Assembly: GCA_964426945.1 (NCBI GenBank)
Contig: CAYRSS010000002.1
Location: forward strand, 108,680 to 172,679
From: CAYRSS01 sp964426945
GTDB taxonomy: Bacteria; Planctomycetota; Phycisphaerae; UBA1845
Direction: 5' to 3'
Length of the DNA stretch: 64,000 bases
Positions within the stretch are counted from its first letter, which is position 1. Each line of letters begins with the position of its first letter. The notes under the pieces were generated by a model. It ran no database searches, had not been told where the DNA came from, and worked only from the letters and a program-made list of their open reading frames with translations. Below, one piece after another: positions 16,003 to 24,543 of the stretch. A program made the translations under genes and the position numbers.

Positions 16003-16647
16003 TCAGTCAGCAGGCCTCTGTACCGGCGGGCCGCCGCGCGACATCCTCTCCACTTCATGTCGTATTCGATGCGTGGCAAATCGGGCTTCTTCCCCGCGCG
16101 GCGCGAAAGCGCCAAGCAACTGCCTCAGCCGCTGCCGGGCCCGGTTCAGCCGCGACGCCACTGTCCCCATGGCCACATCGGCCGCCATCGCGATGGTGCG
16201 ATAGTCGAGCCCCTCCTGGTAGCGCAGGAGCAGCATCGCGCGGTCGGGCGGGTCAAGCAGGGCCATCGCCGACTCGATGTCCATTCGGATCACCGCTTCG
16301 TGCCCGTGGTCCCGAGGATCAGGTCTGAGCGCGGCGACGTCCGCATCCAGGACAGGCAGGCGTTTGCGGCGTAGCCACTGCAGCGCCTCGTTGAGTGCGA
16401 TTCGATACAGCCATGTCTGGATGGAGGAGCGCCCGTCGAAGGTTGCCAGCGCGGAGAAAGCCTTCAAGTAGGTGTCCTGGGCCAGATCCTCGGCCGTTTC
16501 GGGCGAGCCAGTCATTCGCGTCAGAAGCCTGAAGACACGCTCGCATGTCTGGTCGTAAAGAGCGCGCTGCGCCCCACGATCGCCGCGTTTGCAGCGGGCA
16601 ACCAGACCGGATTCAATGGTCGTGGGCTCTGCGTTGCGGCAGTTCAC
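16003..16647 (-). CDS. ECF-family RNA polymerase sigma factor
   Basis: A 214-residue sigma-70 family protein. Region 2 is present as ALYDQTCERVFRLLTRMTGS, TAEDLAQDTYLKAF and WLYRIALNEALQWLRR. Region 4 is present as LDPPDRAMLLLRYQEGLDY and RTIAMAADVAMGTVASRLNRA. There is no region 1 or 3, as in ECF sigmas. The start is uncertain: no ATG precedes region 2 closely. I use the GTG at 16647 (VNCRNAEP); the frame stays open far upstream without coding character. It is followed at 8 bases by its anti-sigma gene and is divergent from the copper-type efflux operon, which starts 413 bases away. Confidence 0.87.
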   Translation of the reverse strand: MNCRNAEPTTIESGLVARCKRGDRGAQRALYDQTCERVFRLLTRMTGSPETAEDLAQDTYLKAFSALATFDGRSSIQTWLYRIALNEALQWLRRKRLPVLDADVAALRPDPRDHGHEAVIRMDIESAMALLDPPDRAMLLLRYQEGLDYRTIAMAADVAMGTVASRLNRARQRLRQLLGAFAPRGEEARFATHRIRHEVERMSRGGPPVQRPAD

Positions 16648-17060
16648 GCCCTGAGTGTATCCGGCAGGGCCATGATGGCCAACCGCGCGGGAGGCGCCTT
16701 GGGGTGTCCGCGCGCGATTCCTGCTCGAAACCCCCGGCAGGGAAGAAATCGGTCGTTCGCTCCATCCAATTACGCGACCGCCATGCGATGTCGCATCCTG
16801 GTGGCAGCCGTCTGACGAGCCCTCCGGGTGGGAACCGCCACCGGGCCGCCTCAGGACCCTGTGAACGGCCTGGAGGGCAACCGAGCATGAGTTCCGGTCG
16901 GTGGAGCGACCCCAGCTGCGGTCGCCGCGGCGGCGAGTTGTCCTGTGAGGCAATTGCGCGGCTCCCCGCTCCGGTATCCCAGGGGTATAGTCCCGCTGCT
17001 GACCCGGCTTCGGGGCGCCGCTGCCTCGGTGATCGGCTCGCGGCTCGATCGGATGACCAG
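16648..17060. other. Divergent region between sigma gene and efflux operon
   Basis: 413 bases that must hold promoters for both directions. A good -10 hexamer, TATAGT, lies at 16986-16991, 69 bases before the efflux ATG. No matching -35 is evident at 16-18 bases. No coding frame is supported. Confidence 0.4.
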
Positions 17061-18605
17061 ATGTCCCTGAATGCCCGCAAGACCTCCCTGCTCGCCTGTC
17101 CGAAGGGCATCGCCGCCTGCGGGCTCCTCGGCGCCCTCCTTCTGTCCGGATGCGCTGGCTCGGGCGAGTTTCGGGCCGCGTCTGCTGGCGAACTTGTCGC
17201 CCAACGCACAGGACAGCAGCCCACGTGGGACGAGGCGTGGGAGGTCCTGTCGAGCGGCTGGGAGGACGACGGGGTGCTGGGCGAGGAGGAGGCCGTCGCG
17301 CTGGCCCTGCGCAACAACCGGGCACTGCGGGCCGATCTGGCGCTGATCGGGCAGGCCGAGGCGGACCTGGTCCAGGCCGGGCTGCTGACCAACCCGATGT
17401 TCAGCTTCATGGCCATGCTGCCCAGCGGCGGCGGCCGGGCGATGCTCCGTGGCTCCTCACCCCTGCTCTCGCTGGAAGACCTGTGGCTGGTCCCCGAGCG
17501 GAAGAAAGTCGCGAGGGCGGCGCTGCAGGAAACCGTCCTGCGCGTGGCCGACCGCGCGATCGAGACGGCGCGCGAGGTGCACGTAACTTATGCGCGGCTT
17601 CGCTTCGCGCAGCGCGCCGTCGAACTTATGGAGGAGACCATCGCGCTCGCCCAGCGCATGACCCGGCTGATCGAGGCGCAGGCGTCGACGGCGCAGACTA
17701 CGCAGGTCGAACTGAACCTGTCGCGCGTGCGCGAGATGCGCCTGCAATCCGAGTGGCAGACCATGCAGGCCGCCTATCGCGCCGAGCAGCGCGGTATGCT
17801 TCAGCTCATCGGGTTTCCCGCGGCCGGTGACGATTGGACGGTGACGCCGCTTCACGAGCTGAGCGAACCTCTGCCGCCGACGGCGGACGAGGCCGACCAC
17901 GTCCGGCTTGGCGCGTCGCAGCGACTGGACCTGCTCGCCGCGGAGTGGAGCCTGCTCGCGGCGGCGCGTGACGTATCGCTGACTCGCCTCGAAGGCTGGC
18001 CCGAGGTGTCTGTCGGCATCGCCTTTGAGCGGGCCGGGGCGCCGCGCTCTTCCGACACGCCGAGCCCCGCAGCCCGCGCGGGCAACGCCGCTGCGCAGGC
18101 GGTCGTCGATCAGTACTATGGCACGACCCAAGCCGGAGGGCCGTCCGTGGCCCCCTTCGGACCCGCCGCTCGGGAGATGAAATGGCTGGTCGGGCCGATG
18201 TTCGACGTCGAAATCCCGCTCTTCGACCAGAACCAGGCGCAGGTCGCCCGCGCGGTTCATGAGTACAACCGCAGGCTGGCACTCTTCGAAGACCGCGCTC
18301 ACGCGGTCATCCGCGGCGTGCGCGAGGCACATGTCCGGCAGGAACTCGCCCGATCGCAACTCGAACTGTATCGTTCGACCATCCTGCCGGAAGTGTCTCG
18401 GAACGTGGAGCTGTCACACCAGGTGCTGGTGGCGGGGCGTGCAGACCTCAACGTGCTGCTGCGCGCGGAGGAGGACCTGGTGATGATGCGCATGAAGGCG
18501 CTGGAGTTTCTGCGCGACTTTCTGGTAAGTCGCGCAGAGCTGCAACGCGAGTCCGGCGGCCGGTTGCCCGTCGCCGAGGCGTCCGACGAGGTGGACCATG
18601 ACTGA
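17061..18605 (+). CDS. TolC/CusC-family outer-membrane efflux lipoprotein
   Basis: A 514-residue protein with a lipobox, LLLSGC, after a signal helix. It then has the two long coiled-coil arms of outer membrane efflux proteins: EAVALALRNNRALRADLALIGQAEADLVQAGLLTNP, split here into EAVALALRNNRALRA and DLVQAGLLTNP, and later VEIPLFDQNQAQVARAV and NVELSHQVLVAGRADLN. It would form the trimeric outer-membrane duct for the RND pump encoded next. I start at ATG 17061, with GGAT upstream; the frame is open for 172 codons before this without protein character. Its last codons overlap the adaptor gene by 8 bases, so translation is coupled. Confidence 0.88.
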   Translation: MSLNARKTSLLACPKGIAACGLLGALLLSGCAGSGEFRAASAGELVAQRTGQQPTWDEAWEVLSSGWEDDGVLGEEEAVALALRNNRALRADLALIGQAEADLVQAGLLTNPMFSFMAMLPSGGGRAMLRGSSPLLSLEDLWLVPERKKVARAALQETVLRVADRAIETAREVHVTYARLRFAQRAVELMEETIALAQRMTRLIEAQASTAQTTQVELNLSRVREMRLQSEWQTMQAAYRAEQRGMLQLIGFPAAGDDWTVTPLHELSEPLPPTADEADHVRLGASQRLDLLAAEWSLLAAARDVSLTRLEGWPEVSVGIAFERAGAPRSSDTPSPAARAGNAAAQAVVDQYYGTTQAGGPSVAPFGPAAREMKWLVGPMFDVEIPLFDQNQAQVARAVHEYNRRLALFEDRAHAVIRGVREAHVRQELARSQLELYRSTILPEVSRNVELSHQVLVAGRADLNVLLRAEEDLVMMRMKALEFLRDFLVSRAELQRESGGRLPVAEASDEVDHD

Positions 18606-20610
18606 GCGCGATTCGCGAGATGGTGCGTTCGAGTACCGGGGGTACAAGATGCGGCTCGTGCGCGTCGGGCTGGGCGTCGGCGTCGCCATCGTGGTGCTGG
18701 CGGTCGGCTACGGCGTGGGGCGGCTGACCGCACCGGCGGGCGACGGCTCCCCGACGGCGCCTTCCGCCGCGGCGGAGGCGGTGATCTGGACGTGCTCGAT
18801 GCACCCCCAGATCCAGTTGCCGAAGTTCGGGCAGTGTCCGCTGTGCTTCATGGACCTCGTGCCGGTGAAGGCCGGCGCGGGGGCGGCTGGCGACGCGCAA
18901 CTCCCCCTCTCTCCGCGGGCCCAGGCGCTGGCGCGGATCGAGACCTCGCCGGTGGCCTATCGCGACCTCGTCCACGAAATCCGGATGGTCGGTAAGATCG
19001 CCGCTGACGAAACGCGCATCACGCATGTGAGCAGCTACTTCCCCGGCCGACTCGACCGAGTTTTCGTCAACTACACCGGCATCCTGGTCAGCCAGGGGGA
19101 TCACCTGGCCGAGGTGTACAGCCCCGATCTGCTCGTCGCCCAGCAGGAGTACCTGCTCGCCCTGGAGGCGCAGACCCAGGCGCAGTCGTCCTATCCCGCC
19201 GATCACCCCGCCCGCCGCAGCGCCGACGCGCTGGCTGAGTCGGCCGAGCGCAAGCTTGAGTTGTGGGGCATTCCCGAGGACGAGATCGCGCGGCTGCGGA
19301 AGGAACAGCGCGCTTCGGATCGAATGCGGATTGATGCCCCGGTGACCGGCTGGGTGCTGCAGCGCGAGGGATTCCCCGGCATGTATGTCGAGACGGGCAC
19401 GCGGCTGTTTACGCTGACCGATCTGCGCGTGGTGTGGCTGATGCTCGACGCATACGAGATGGACCTCGGGATGCTGCGTTACGGTCAGCGCGTCGAGTTC
19501 GAGGCGGAGGCGTTTCCGGGCACGCAGTTTGAAGGCCGCATCGCCTACATCGATCCGACGCTGACGGAGAGCACGCGAACCGTGAAGGTGCGCGTCAACG
19601 TACCGAACGAAACGCTGCAACTGAGGCCGGGCATGTTTGTCCGCGCGAAGCTGCGCGTCCAACTTGGCGAGGGTGGCCAGGTGGTCGAGCCTTCGTTGGT
19701 CGGCAAGTGGATCAGCCCGATGCACCCGGAGATCGTGAAGGACGGACCCGGAACGTGTGATGTGTGCGGGATGGCGCTGGTGCCCAGCGAGTCGCTCGGA
19801 TTTATTCCGCAGTCGGCGCCCGCAGCGAAGGTGCTCTCGATTCCCAGGACCGCGGCGCTGCGCACGGGCCGGCGCGACGTCGTGTACGTCGAGGTCTCGA
19901 CGAATGACGAGGGTACGACCTACGAGGGCCGCGAAGTCGAGTTGGGGCCGCCGGCGGGTGACTACCAGGTGGTGATCGCCGGCCTGAGCGAGGGCGAACG
20001 CGTCGTCACCCGCGGAGCGCTGTACCTCGATTCGGCGATGCAGATTCAGGCGAAGCCGAGCATGATGCAGCCCGACGGGCTGGTCCGCCCCGCCCCACCG
20101 GAACCGGACGCTCCCGCCGCGGCGCCATCGCTGGCGGTCGCCGGCGCGGGATACCACCGGCTGATGCGGCCGGCGCTGGAGGCGGCGGTCGGCCTGACGG
20201 ACCGGCTCGCCGAAGATGATGAGTCCGGGTCGGTGGCGCACGTCATCCGGCTGCGCGAGGCGCTCGCCGGGGCGAAGCCTGAGGGGCTCGATGGTGCCGC
20301 GGCGGAGACTTTCGCCGCCCAGGTTGAGGCGCTCCGCAAGGCGCTGCCTGAGGGAGAGAAACCATCGATGGCGCTGATGCGCGACAAGCTCGTGCCCATC
20401 ACGGCGGCGGTCGAGACGTACCTGCGGACATTCGGCCACGACCGGGAGCGCCCACTGGTGCGCATGTACTGCCCCATGGCGTTCGACAACCGCGGCGCCG
20501 GCTGGCTGTCTTCCAACGACGAGATTCGCAACCCGTACTTCGGCGCCGAGATGTACCACTGCGGTGAACAGCGCGGCGTGATCACCGCGTCCGGCCGGGA
20601 GGAACGCTAG
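18598..20610 (+). CDS. CusB-like RND efflux adaptor with three metal-binding segments
   Basis: A 670-residue membrane-fusion protein. One N-terminal membrane anchor (residues 20-40) is followed by a heavy-metal-binding domain at about 64-89, WTCSMHP ... GQCPLCFMDLVP. The adaptor core includes a barrel-sandwich hybrid (APVTGWVLQREGFPGMYVE) and a helical hairpin. A second metal-binding domain, SPMHPEI ... GTCDVCGMALVP, is inserted within the C-terminal half. The extreme C-terminus has a third Met/Cys/His segment, MYCPMAFDNRGAGWLS to MYHCGEQ, as in DUF3347-type ends. CusB proteins deliver Cu(I)/Ag(I) to CusA in the periplasm. Typical CusB is about 400 residues, so this version is much enlarged. 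It overlaps the TolC gene and abuts the pump gene. Confidence 0.92.
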   Translation: MTERDSRDGAFEYRGYKMRLVRVGLGVGVAIVVLAVGYGVGRLTAPAGDGSPTAPSAAAEAVIWTCSMHPQIQLPKFGQCPLCFMDLVPVKAGAGAAGDAQLPLSPRAQALARIETSPVAYRDLVHEIRMVGKIAADETRITHVSSYFPGRLDRVFVNYTGILVSQGDHLAEVYSPDLLVAQQEYLLALEAQTQAQSSYPADHPARRSADALAESAERKLELWGIPEDEIARLRKEQRASDRMRIDAPVTGWVLQREGFPGMYVETGTRLFTLTDLRVVWLMLDAYEMDLGMLRYGQRVEFEAEAFPGTQFEGRIAYIDPTLTESTRTVKVRVNVPNETLQLRPGMFVRAKLRVQLGEGGQVVEPSLVGKWISPMHPEIVKDGPGTCDVCGMALVPSESLGFIPQSAPAAKVLSIPRTAALRTGRRDVVYVEVSTNDEGTTYEGREVELGPPAGDYQVVIAGLSEGERVVTRGALYLDSAMQIQAKPSMMQPDGLVRPAPPEPDAPAAAPSLAVAGAGYHRLMRPALEAAVGLTDRLAEDDESGSVAHVIRLREALAGAKPEGLDGAAAETFAAQVEALRKALPEGEKPSMALMRDKLVPITAAVETYLRTFGHDRERPLVRMYCPMAFDNRGAGWLSSNDEIRNPYFGAEMYHCGEQRGVITASGREER

Positions 20611-23600
20611 ATGAGCGGCCTGACCCCGTCCGCGCCCCCCGCCGGCCTGCTCGACCGAGCCATGCGCTTCTGCCTCGAGAACAAGCTCGTGGTGGTGCTG
20701 CTGCTGGCTTTGGTGCTGGGGTGGGGCTACCGCGTGATGCCCTTCCGCACGTCGAGCGAATGGATCCCGCGCGACCCGATTCCGGTCGATGCGATTCCGG
20801 ACATCGGCGAGAACCAGCAAGTCGTGTTTACCGACTGGCCCGGCCGCTCGCCGCAGGATGTCGAAGACCAGATCACCTACCCGCTGACGACGATCCTGCA
20901 GGGCACGCCCGGCTTCAAATCGATCCGGGCGTTCTCGATGTTCGGTTTCTCGATCATCTACGTCATCTTCGATGACGAGCACGACTTCTACTGGTGCCGA
21001 TCGCGCCTGCTGGAGAAGCTCGACGTCGCGCAGCGGAACCTGCCGGAGGGGGTGACACCCTCGCTTGGTCCGGACGCCACGGCGCTTGGACAGGTGTTCT
21101 GGTACACGCTCGAGGGATCGCACGGCGGATTCTCGCTGGAAGAGCTGCGCAGCGTGCAGGACTGGTACGTCCGCTATGCGCTGCAGGGTATTCCCGGCGT
21201 GAGCGAAGTGGCGAGCGTCGGCGGGCATGTGCGCGAGTATCAGATCGACGTCGATCCGGACGCGATGCGCGCCCACGGCGTGCGGCTGCAGGACGTCTTC
21301 GAAGCGGTACGGCGGGCGAACATCGACGTTGGCGCCGAGACCACCGAGTGGAACGGCGTCGAATACCTGGTCCGCGGCCGGGGTTTCGTCCGGAGCGTCG
21401 CCGACCTCGAGAACATCGTCCTGCGGGCCGAGAACGGCGTGCCGATCTACGTCCGCAACGTAGCCAACGTGCACATCGGCCCGGCGCTCCGCCGCGGCAT
21501 GCTGGACAAGGACGGCGCCGAGGCGGTCGGCGGCGTGGTGCTGGTCCGCTACGGGGCCAATCCGCTCGAGGTCATCGAGCGGGTCAAGCAGCGCATCGCC
21601 GAAATCTCGACCGGCCTGCCGCGCAAGACGTTGGACGACGGCACCGAGTCGCAAGTGCAAATCGTCCCCTTCTACGACCGCACGACGCTCATTCACGAAA
21701 CACTCGACACGCTGAGTGACGCGCTGTTCGAACAGATCCTGATCACGACGTTTGTCGTGCTGATGTTTCTGTGGCACGTGCGGAGCTGCATGGTCATCAG
21801 CCTGACGATGCCGCTGGCGGTGGCGGTCTGTTTCATCTTCATGAAGGTGTTCGGCGTCGACTCGAACCTGATGAGCCTCGGCGGCATCGCCATCGCGATT
21901 GGCACGATGGTCGACATGGGCATCATCCTCACGGAGAACATTGTCCGCCACCTGGAGAAGGACGGCGACCGCAAGCCGTTGCTGGAGATCGTCTACGATG
22001 CCACGCGCGAGATCGGCTCGGCGGTGACCACGGCGATCCTCATGACTGTCATCGCGTTCCTGCCTGTGTTCGCCCTGGAAGGCGCCGAGGGCAAGCTGTT
22101 CCGCCCGCTCGCGTTCACGAAGACTTTCGCCCTGCTGGGCTCGCTTCTGGTGGCGATTTTCATTCTGCCCAGCGTGGCGCAGCTCGTGTTCACGCGGCTG
22201 CGCCGCGGTGGCGTGAAGCCATGGATCGGGCCGGCGCTGGCGATCGCGCTCGGCGGGGCGCTGGCCCTGTACGGCTGGGTCTGGGCCGGCATCGCGGCCG
22301 CGGCGTATGGCGCGTTCCTGGTCATCGAGTCGCGCCTGTCGCCGCGATGGCTGAAGTGGGGCAGCGTCGCGGCAAGCCTCGTCGTGATGGGCGCGGTCGT
22401 GCTGTTGCTGACGAGTCACTGGATGCCGCTCGGCGCCGGCAAGGGGCTGACGCGCAATCTCATCGTCGTGCTGGGTCTGAACCTCGCGTGGGCGAGCGTG
22501 CGCGTGGTGTTCATCGACTTCTATCCGTACCTGTTGCGGACGTTTCTGGACTACAAGCTCGCCTTCCTCTGTGCCCCCGCCGCCATCGTGCTGCTCGGGC
22601 TGGTGGTGTGGCAGGGGTTTGGCTGGACGTTTTCGTGGGCGGCGCCGCGCACGACCGAGGGCGGTGAGCCCACGGTGTACGCGCGGATCTTCTCGGCGGG
22701 CGTGCACAAGTTTCCAGGCCTCGGCCGGGAGTTCATGCCGCCGCTGGATGAAGGGTCGTTTCTGTTCATGCCCACCGTGATGCCCCACGCGGGCATCGGT
22801 GCGGCACTGGAGGTGCTGTCGCAACAGGACCGGGCGATCCGCGCGATTCCCGAAGTCGAGAGTGTCGTCGGCAAGATCGGCCGGGCCGAGACCGCGCTCG
22901 ATCCGGCACCGGTCTCGATGGTCGAAACGGTGATTCTCTACAAGCCGGAGTATGAGCGCGACCCGATCACGGGCGAGATGGTCCTGGATGCGGAGGGCCG
23001 GCCGATTCGGCAGTGGCGCGACCACATCCGCTCACCCGCGGACATCTGGGACGAGATCCAGCAGGCGGCGGAGATGCCGGGGGCGACCGGCGCCCCGTTG
23101 CTTCAGCCCATCGCGGCGCGGCTGGTCATGCTGCAGTCGGGCATGCGTGCGCCGATGGGCGTGAAGGTTTACGGCCGGTCGCTGGAGGAAATCGAGCGCG
23201 TCGGCTACGACATCGCCGAAGTGCTGAAGACCGTGCCGGGCGTCGCCCCGGAGGCGGTGATTCCCGATCGGGTGGTGGGCAAGCCGTACCTGGAAATCGT
23301 CATCGACAGACAGCGGATCGCCCGTTACGGCCTGAGCATCCGTGACGTCCAGGACGTCATCGAGGTGGCGCTGGGCGGCATGCTGGCCACGACGACGGTC
23401 GAGGGGCGAGAGCGATACCCCATCCGCGTGCGCTACCCGCGCGAGCTTCGCGATCATGTCGAAGCGATGGAGCGCATCATCGTGCCGGGTTCCGGCAACG
23501 AGCAGATCCCCCTCGCTCAGCTGGCGACCATCGAATACGTCCGCGGCCCGCAGGAGATCAAGAGCGAGGACAACTTCCTCGTCTCCTACGTGCTGTTCGA

Positions 23601-24366
23601 TAAGCAGCCGGGCTACGCGGAAGTGGACGTTGTCGAAGCGGCGTCGCGGCTGCTGGAGGCCCGGCTCGCCGAGGGCGCCCTCTCCGTGCCCGCGGGCGTT
23701 CACTACAAGTTCGCGGGCACCTACGAAAACCAGGTGCGCTTCGCCCAGCGGCTGCGGATCATCCTGCCGGTCAGCTTCCTCCTGCTGTTCCTGCTGCTCT
23801 ACTTCGAGTTCCGGTCCGTGCCGGTGTCGCTGATTGTGTTCAGCGCGATCCCAGTTGCGTGGGCCGGCGGCTTCATCGGGCTCTGGCTCATTTCGCTGCC
23901 GTGGTTCTGCAATTTCGAGGTGTTCGGCGAGAACGTGCGCGTGCTGCTGCACTTCGACGTGTACAACCTGTCCGCGGCGGTGTGGGTCGGTTTCATCGCC
24001 CTCTTCAGCGTGACCACCGACGACGGCGTGGTGCTCGCGACCTACCTCCGGCAGGAGTTCGACGAGCGTCCGATCCGAGACCGGGCCGACATCCGAGACC
24101 GGATCGTCGCGGCCGGAGCGCGCCGCGTACGGCCGTGCCTGATGACCTCGGCCACCACGGTGCTCTCGCTGATGCCCGTGCTGACCAGTGACGGGCGCGG
24201 CGCGGACGTGATGATCCCCATCGCCCTGCCGGCCATCGGCGGGCTTTCCATTGAGTTACTCTCCCTCTTCGTGCTGCCCGTGGCGTACGGTGCCTATCGG
24301 GAGTGGCTGTGGCGCTCTGCGAAGCCTGCGGCCCCCCCTGCTCCTTCTGGTGGGGCCTCGGCTTAA
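20611..24366 (+). CDS. CusA/CzcA-family heavy-metal RND efflux pump
   Basis: A 1251-residue inner-membrane pump driven by protons. The fourth transmembrane helix carries the conserved Asp in GGIAIAIGTMVDMGIILTEN. The three methionines that line the Cu/Ag path in CusA are all present by alignment: FMPTVMP, then 50 residues later SMVETVILYKP, and RLVMLQSGMRAPMGVKV. This favours Cu(I)/Ag(I) over Zn/Co/Cd. CusA is about 1047 residues. The excess sits mainly between the two halves (22200-22680), where extra hydrophobic segments occur, and in a shorter insert before the last helices. The ATG follows directly on the adaptor's stop codon. A separate -10-like TATACT lies beyond the gene at 24418, for the next gene. 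Confidence 0.94.
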   Translation: MSGLTPSAPPAGLLDRAMRFCLENKLVVVLLLALVLGWGYRVMPFRTSSEWIPRDPIPVDAIPDIGENQQVVFTDWPGRSPQDVEDQITYPLTTILQGTPGFKSIRAFSMFGFSIIYVIFDDEHDFYWCRSRLLEKLDVAQRNLPEGVTPSLGPDATALGQVFWYTLEGSHGGFSLEELRSVQDWYVRYALQGIPGVSEVASVGGHVREYQIDVDPDAMRAHGVRLQDVFEAVRRANIDVGAETTEWNGVEYLVRGRGFVRSVADLENIVLRAENGVPIYVRNVANVHIGPALRRGMLDKDGAEAVGGVVLVRYGANPLEVIERVKQRIAEISTGLPRKTLDDGTESQVQIVPFYDRTTLIHETLDTLSDALFEQILITTFVVLMFLWHVRSCMVISLTMPLAVAVCFIFMKVFGVDSNLMSLGGIAIAIGTMVDMGIILTENIVRHLEKDGDRKPLLEIVYDATREIGSAVTTAILMTVIAFLPVFALEGAEGKLFRPLAFTKTFALLGSLLVAIFILPSVAQLVFTRLRRGGVKPWIGPALAIALGGALALYGWVWAGIAAAAYGAFLVIESRLSPRWLKWGSVAASLVVMGAVVLLLTSHWMPLGAGKGLTRNLIVVLGLNLAWASVRVVFIDFYPYLLRTFLDYKLAFLCAPAAIVLLGLVVWQGFGWTFSWAAPRTTEGGEPTVYARIFSAGVHKFPGLGREFMPPLDEGSFLFMPTVMPHAGIGAALEVLSQQDRAIRAIPEVESVVGKIGRAETALDPAPVSMVETVILYKPEYERDPITGEMVLDAEGRPIRQWRDHIRSPADIWDEIQQAAEMPGATGAPLLQPIAARLVMLQSGMRAPMGVKVYGRSLEEIERVGYDIAEVLKTVPGVAPEAVIPDRVVGKPYLEIVIDRQRIARYGLSIRDVQDVIEVALGGMLATTTVEGRERYPIRVRYPRELRDHVEAMERIIVPGSGNEQIPLAQLATIEYVRGPQEIKSEDNFLVSYVLFDKQPGYAEVDVVEAASRLLEARLAEGALSVPAGVHYKFAGTYENQVRFAQRLRIILPVSFLLLFLLLYFEFRSVPVSLIVFSAIPVAWAGGFIGLWLISLPWFCNFEVFGENVRVLLHFDVYNLSAAVWVGFIALFSVTTDDGVVLATYLRQEFDERPIRDRADIRDRIVAAGARRVRPCLMTSATTVLSLMPVLTSDGRGADVMIPIALPAIGGLSIELLSLFVLPVAYGAYREWLWRSAKPAAPPAPSGGASA

Positions 24367-24543
24367 GCTGGTACTGAACGTCCTCGGATTTGGCTTCCGC
24401 CTCGCGCGCCGGCCCACTATACTGGGCGCGTTTCTGAAGCTCGCCGGTATGGCGACCTCCGTCCTGCCGATCCGGGCCCCTGTCTGACGAGACGCTCCGA
24501 GCGGAGCGTACGCTACGGTAGTACCCAATCTGGAGAGGAAGCA

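Noticed and set aside
16545..17060. Longer start for the TolC-family protein
   Set aside because: The 172 extra codons lack protein character and would precede a normal lipoprotein signal peptide.
18448..23025. A 1525-codon open frame on the minus strand opposite the efflux operon
   Set aside because: It mirrors the codon pattern of the plus-strand CusB and CusA genes, whose protein families are clear. The translated sequence is Arg/His/Asp-rich without any domain. High G+C at third positions removes stops in this antisense frame.
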